Both the position numbers and the translations under genes were made by a program. Below are positions 13,744-16,521 of a stretch of DNA of 16,521 bases, one piece after another; positions within the stretch are counted from its first letter, which is position 1; every line of letters begins with the position of its first letter. The stretch spans positions 1-16,521 of the forward strand of contig JASHYG010000159.1 of assembly GCA_030043215.1 (NCBI GenBank), given 5' to 3'. Under the pieces are notes generated by a model. The model was not told the DNA's origin. It did not search any database and saw nothing but the letters and a program-made list of their open reading frames with translations. Source of the DNA: Gammaproteobacteria bacterium (GTDB taxonomy: Bacteria; Pseudomonadota; Gammaproteobacteria; Steroidobacterales; Steroidobacteraceae).

Positions 13744-15339
13744 TCAGGAGAACATCCCTCGCAGAATGCGCTTCTGCACCTTGTCGCTCGCATTGCGCGG
13801 CAGCGCGTCCACGAACTCGATACGCCGCGGGCGCTTATAGGATGCAAGGCGCTCCCGGCAGTGCTCCTCGAGCTGCCCCGCGCTCACGGTTCGGCCGGAC
13901 CAGAGCGTGACGGCGGCGCAGACCGTCTCTCCGTAGAGCGGATGGGGGATGCCGAATACCGCGACCTCGCGCACGGACGGATGCGTGGCGAGGACGTTCT
14001 CGACCTCCTTTGGATAAATGTTCTCCCCGCCGCTGATGATCACGTCCTTGCGCCGGTCCACGAGCGTGAAGAACCCTTCCGGCTCCACCCGCGCCAGGTC
14101 GCCGGTGTAGATCCACCCGTCGCGAATGGCCTCGCGCGTGGCCTCGGGGTTGCGCCAGTAGCCGATCATGCCCATCGTGCGCTGGTTGACGATCACTTCG
14201 CCGACGCTTCCGATCGGAACGGGGTTGCCCCGATCATCGACGATGCGGCTCTCGGTGAGCAGCGCCTGGCGGCCCGTCGTCTGCGACCAGCGCTCGTGGT
14301 CCTCGGACCGCAGGACGCTCACCATTCCGGCCTCCGTCGACCCGTAGAGCTGATTGAAGCGCGCTCCCGGGAACATCTCCCGCGCCTTCTCGAGGGTCGG
14401 CGGCGTGATGGGCATCGAGCCGTAGAAGATCTTGTCGAGGCTCGTGAGGTCGAACTGCCCGATGCGCGGATGGAATGCGAGCATCGCGAGCGTCGTCGGG
14501 ACGAGGATGGCGAGGGTGATGCGATGCCGCTCGATGAGCGCAAAGATGGTCTCGGGATCGAACGAGCCCCGGTGAATGATGCCGGTCGAGCCCATGAACA
14601 GGCTCTGGTGCAGAGCCATGTTGAGCCCCGCCGCGTGGAATAAGGGCACGGCCATCAGATAGACGTCATCGTGGCGCATGCGCGTCTCGATGGCGGTCGC
14701 GAGATACATCTTGAAGTACGTCGCGTGCGAGACCAGCACGCCTTTGGGAAAGCCGGTGGTGCCGCTCGTGTACATGATCACGCACGGCGAGAGAGGGTCG
14801 ACCTCCTGCCGAGGCGGCGAATCAGGGTGCCCATGGGCGAGCGCCTCGGAGCTCGGGATCTCGCTGCCCAGGCCGTCGCCGTCCGAGCCATCGCCCGACG
14901 CCTCGGACGCGCCGCGCTGACCGGCGTTGCCCGATTCCGCGCCCCCAAGGTCCAGCCGGACGAGCCTCGGGGCGGGGGCGCCGTTCGCGATCGCTGCGCG
15001 AGTGGCACGGATGAAGCTCGGCTCGAGGAACAGCGCCTTGGGCTCCGCGTCGCAGAGGACGTGGCGGATCTCCTCCGCGCCGAAGCGAAAATTCATCGGC
15101 ACGAGAATCGCTCCGCACTTGGCGACGGCTTGCGTCACGACGGCGTAGTCGAGCCGGTTGTACGCAAGGAGTGCGACGCGGTCTCCCGCTCCGATGCCCG
15201 AGGCGGCGAGCGCGTGCGCGAGCCGATTGGAGCGCCGATCGAGATCGGCGTAACGGAGCTCGACGCGATTCATGATCAGCGCCGGCTTGTCGGGATAGCG
15301 GAGGGCGTTCAGCCGCGAGAGGTCACCAACGACGAGCAT
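13744..15339 (-). CDS. AMP-dependent acyl-CoA synthetase/ligase
   Basis: This 531-residue ANL-superfamily enzyme activates a carboxylic acid with ATP to the acyl-adenylate and then the CoA thioester. The P-loop is YTSGTTGFPKG (190-200), the adenine motif YGSTEAG (332-338), the ribose-binding Asp is in YTGD (411-414), and the hinge lies near VDRRKD (427-432). SGGENIYPKEVE (436-447) is the A8-type motif. The catalytic Lys is most likely Lys520 in NASDKVQKR. I chose the ATG at 15339 (MLVVGDLSRLNALRYPDK); the longer frame to 15480 overlaps the thioesterase gene and is low-complexity. No Shine-Dalgarno is visible. An unusual Gly/Ser/Asp-rich insert (about 132-172) lies just before the P-loop. It follows the thioesterase gene by 37 bases on the same strand, so they are likely cotranscribed. 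Motifs fit long-chain, cyclohexane or aromatic acid ligases; the substrate is open. Confidence 0.93.
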   Translation of the reverse strand: MLVVGDLSRLNALRYPDKPALIMNRVELRYADLDRRSNRLAHALAASGIGAGDRVALLAYNRLDYAVVTQAVAKCGAILVPMNFRFGAEEIRHVLCDAEPKALFLEPSFIRATRAAIANGAPAPRLVRLDLGGAESGNAGQRGASEASGDGSDGDGLGSEIPSSEALAHGHPDSPPRQEVDPLSPCVIMYTSGTTGFPKGVLVSHATYFKMYLATAIETRMRHDDVYLMAVPLFHAAGLNMALHQSLFMGSTGIIHRGSFDPETIFALIERHRITLAILVPTTLAMLAFHPRIGQFDLTSLDKIFYGSMPITPPTLEKAREMFPGARFNQLYGSTEAGMVSVLRSEDHERWSQTTGRQALLTESRIVDDRGNPVPIGSVGEVIVNQRTMGMIGYWRNPEATREAIRDGWIYTGDLARVEPEGFFTLVDRRKDVIISGGENIYPKEVENVLATHPSVREVAVFGIPHPLYGETVCAAVTLWSGRTVSAGQLEEHCRERLASYKRPRRIEFVDALPRNASDKVQKRILRGMFS

Positions 15340-15376
15340 GAGAGGTGCGATTCGGGCGGGCTGCGTTGCACGGTGA

Positions 15377-15823
15377 TCAGGTATCCGAGAGCGGCATGAC
15401 GCCGCTCGCCGTGGCGACGGTCTTTCCGTCCGTCCCCGCGGTGAGCTCCCCGCTCGCGAAGAGGAGACTGCGGCCCGCACGGATGATGCGGCCGCGCGCG
15501 AGATACCGTCCGGGCGGCGCGGGTCGCAGCAGGCTCACGGCGAGCGTCGCCGTCGCGAAAGGGCGCTCTTCGGCGGCGAGCGTCACATGCGCGGCGAATG
15601 CCATCGCAAAGTCGAGCAGCGTCGCGACGATACCGCCCTGCAACACCTGCGCTCCCTGGGCGAACCGCGGCGAAGGCTCAAACGCGAGCAGCGCCTCGCG
15701 GCGGTCCGTGTCGAGCTCGAGAAGCGCTCCGCCGAGCTCGCGGGCGAGGGGGTTGCTCGTGATGGCGGCCGGCTTGCGGCCGTCTTGCAGAAACTGCAGC
15801 ACGAGGGCGCGGTCGGTATTCAC
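15377..15823 (-). CDS. PaaI-type hotdog-fold thioesterase
   Basis: This 148-residue protein has the single hotdog fold of PaaI/YigI-like acyl-CoA thioesterases, which hydrolyse CoA esters to free acid and CoA and work as tetramers. The central helix motif is LQGGIVATLLDFAMAFAAH (61-79), with the catalytic-type Asp71 in place. The usual HGG is QGG here (Gln62), a change that may alter activity. The C-terminal strands follow the family pattern (ATLAVSLLRPAPPG, then LARGRIIRAGRSLLFASGEL). The start is a GTG at 15823; an in-frame stop at 15835-15833 rules out a longer protein, and no Shine-Dalgarno is present. A promoter at 15832-15860 would start the transcript almost at the GTG. It precedes the acyl-CoA ligase by 37 bases, so it may clear stalled CoA intermediates of that pathway. 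Confidence 0.88.
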   Translation of the reverse strand: MNTDRALVLQFLQDGRKPAAITSNPLARELGGALLELDTDRREALLAFEPSPRFAQGAQVLQGGIVATLLDFAMAFAAHVTLAAEERPFATATLAVSLLRPAPPGRYLARGRIIRAGRSLLFASGELTAGTDGKTVATASGVMPLSDT

Positions 15824-15831
15824 TTGCGGGG

Positions 15832-15860
15832 ATTATTCGCCATCTGGTAGAAGGAAACAA
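15832..15860 (-). promoter_or_regulatory. Promoter for the thioesterase-ligase unit
   Basis: Read on the minus strand, TTGTTT (15860-15855) and AATAAT (15837-15832) are spaced by exactly 17 bases. The -10 box matches the sigma-70 consensus at five of six positions, and the -35 box at three of six. Transcription would start near 15825-15823, which is at the GTG start codon. This would give a leaderless or nearly leaderless mRNA, in line with the missing ribosome binding site. Confidence 0.55.
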
Positions 15861-15865
15861 TTGTT
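15856..15865. promoter_or_regulatory. Palindrome AACAATTGTT, candidate operator
   Basis: A perfect ten-base palindrome, flanked by a further G-C match at 15854/15867 after one mismatch. It covers the -35 box of the thioesterase promoter and lies in the 98-base divergent gap with the thiolase gene. An AT-rich palindrome here is conspicuous against the GC-rich surroundings and fits a repressor site for both directions. No local TetR-type regulator gene is in view; the MarR protein is one candidate. Function is inference. Confidence 0.4.
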
Positions 15866-15921
15866 ACGATCTCTCGGTCCGGGCGCTTCAGTCCGGCCCG
15901 GGCGCTCCGGAGAGCATTCCA

Positions 15922-16521
15922 GTGCGTGAAGTTTTCGTCCTCGGCGTCGCGATGACGCCCTTCGGGCGGCACCTCGAGACATCGTGCGCGGCGCTCGGAC
16001 GTCAGGCTGCCGAGGGCGCGCTCGCCGATGCCGGCATCGGCGCGGGCGATCTCGATATCGTCTTCTACGCGAACACCGTGCAGGGCGCGATCGAGGGTCA
16101 GTACGGCATGAAGGGACAGCATGCGCTGCTGCCGATGGGAGTGGACGGCACACCGATCGTCAACGTCGAGAACGCCTGCACGGGAGGCAGCACGGCTTTC
16201 AATCTCGCGTTCGCCCAGGTCGCGGGGGGCTCCGCCGAGGTCGCGCTCGCCGTGGGGGCCGAGAAGCTCAACACGGAGGACCGCGCGCGCCGGCAAGCCT
16301 CGTTCTCCCAGCCCGGGGACCTCGCGCAGATCACCGAGTTCCTGCGCCGCTACTCCGATCTCGTCGCGGACGTGAAGCCGCCTCCGGAGGCGGTCATCGA
16401 CGACTCGCTGCGCAGCCCCTTCATGGATGCCTATGCGCTCAACGCGAAGCTGCACATGAAGAAGTACGGCACGACGTGGCGGCAGATCGCCGCGGTCAGC
16501 GCGAAGAACCACCAGCACTCG
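15922..16521 (+). CDS. Thiolase family protein (SCP-x-type acetyl-CoA acetyltransferase), 3' end outside window
   Basis: The frame starts at a GTG with a strong GGAGAG ribosome binding site (15909-15914) seven bases upstream. It stays open to the window end, giving 200 residues of a protein that is normally about 390 long. It begins VREVFVLGVAMTPFG, the usual thiolase opening. The active-site cysteine is Cys86 in VENACTGGSTAFNLA, followed by the conserved AEVALAVGAEKLN segment. Later, RSPFMDAYALNAKLHMKKYG and VSAKNHQHS match the lipid-transfer (SCP-x/sterol carrier) thiolase subgroup rather than FadA-type enzymes. The His and second Cys of the active site lie beyond the window. Thiolases of this kind cleave 3-ketoacyl-CoA or lack a fully known reaction. 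It is divergent from the thioesterase gene and probably part of the same CoA-dependent pathway. Confidence 0.9.
   Translation, partial: MREVFVLGVAMTPFGRHLETSCAALGRQAAEGALADAGIGAGDLDIVFYANTVQGAIEGQYGMKGQHALLPMGVDGTPIVNVENACTGGSTAFNLAFAQVAGGSAEVALAVGAEKLNTEDRARRQASFSQPGDLAQITEFLRRYSDLVADVKPPPEAVIDDSLRSPFMDAYALNAKLHMKKYGTTWRQIAAVSAKNHQHS

Noticed and set aside
15820..16518. A 232-codon open frame on the minus strand at the right end
   Set aside because: It is antisense to the thiolase, which has the active-site Cys motif and a strong ribosome binding site. The antisense product is Arg/His-rich with no domain.
1..16521. CRISPR array, tRNA, insertion sequence or prophage genes
   Set aside because: I looked for regular direct repeats, cloverleaf-like segments, transposase or integrase motifs and flanking inverted repeats, and saw none.

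Overview
The window is a gene-dense, GC-rich bacterial chromosome segment. GC is well above 60 % by eye, almost every third codon position is G or C, and long spurious open frames lie antisense to the real genes. The gene content (FtsX-type permeases, GH3 glycosidase, GMC oxidoreductase, DUF3237 protein, multi-PAS hybrid kinase, class III cyclase, acyl-CoA ligase, SCP-x-type thiolase) fits a free-living, metabolically versatile proteobacterium. A gammaproteobacterium of the Steroidobacter/Xanthomonadales type is my best guess, but this is inference from gene content only. Thirteen protein genes are supported. The first and the last run off the window. I saw no RNA gene, CRISPR array, insertion sequence or phage gene, and no gene-free stretch longer than about 210 bases.

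Layout. (1) 2-4468, plus strand: the C-terminal part of one FtsX/MacB-type permease and a complete second permease, separated by one base. These are followed by a small eight-cysteine CWC-type protein whose stop overlaps the start of a secreted GH3 beta-xylosidase/glucosidase. (2) 4524-6730, plus: a DUF3237 protein and a GMC-family FAD oxidoreductase 17 bases apart. (3) 6743-10033, minus: a 1096-residue soluble hybrid histidine kinase with four PAS domains, HisKA, HATPase, receiver and Hpt, converging on the oxidoreductase. (4) 10242-12887, minus: a compact three-gene unit with overlapping ends, MarR-type regulator, then degenerate receiver plus class III cyclase, then NYN nuclease with an OST-HTH/LOTUS domain. 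(5) 12945-16521: an SDR oxidoreductase (plus, divergent from marR), an acyl-CoA ligase and a hotdog thioesterase (minus, one unit), and a thiolase (plus, divergent, incomplete). Together these look like part of a CoA-dependent catabolic pathway.

How it works together. Region 5 supplies activation (ligase), dehydrogenation (SDR), thiolysis (thiolase) and CoA release or proofreading (thioesterase) for an unidentified carboxylic acid. The GMC enzyme and DUF3237 protein may belong to the same broad catabolic lifestyle. The MarR regulator shares a 57-base promoter region with the SDR gene and could sense a pathway compound.

The most unusual part is the MarR-cyclase-NYN/LOTUS unit. It couples a transcription factor, a predicted nucleotide cyclase with a non-canonical purine-site residue, and a predicted RNA-targeting nuclease. 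A CRP-like 16-base site lies just downstream of this unit and upstream of the hybrid kinase. I infer a signalling module here, but nothing in the sequence proves it. All family assignments come from reading motifs, not from database searches.
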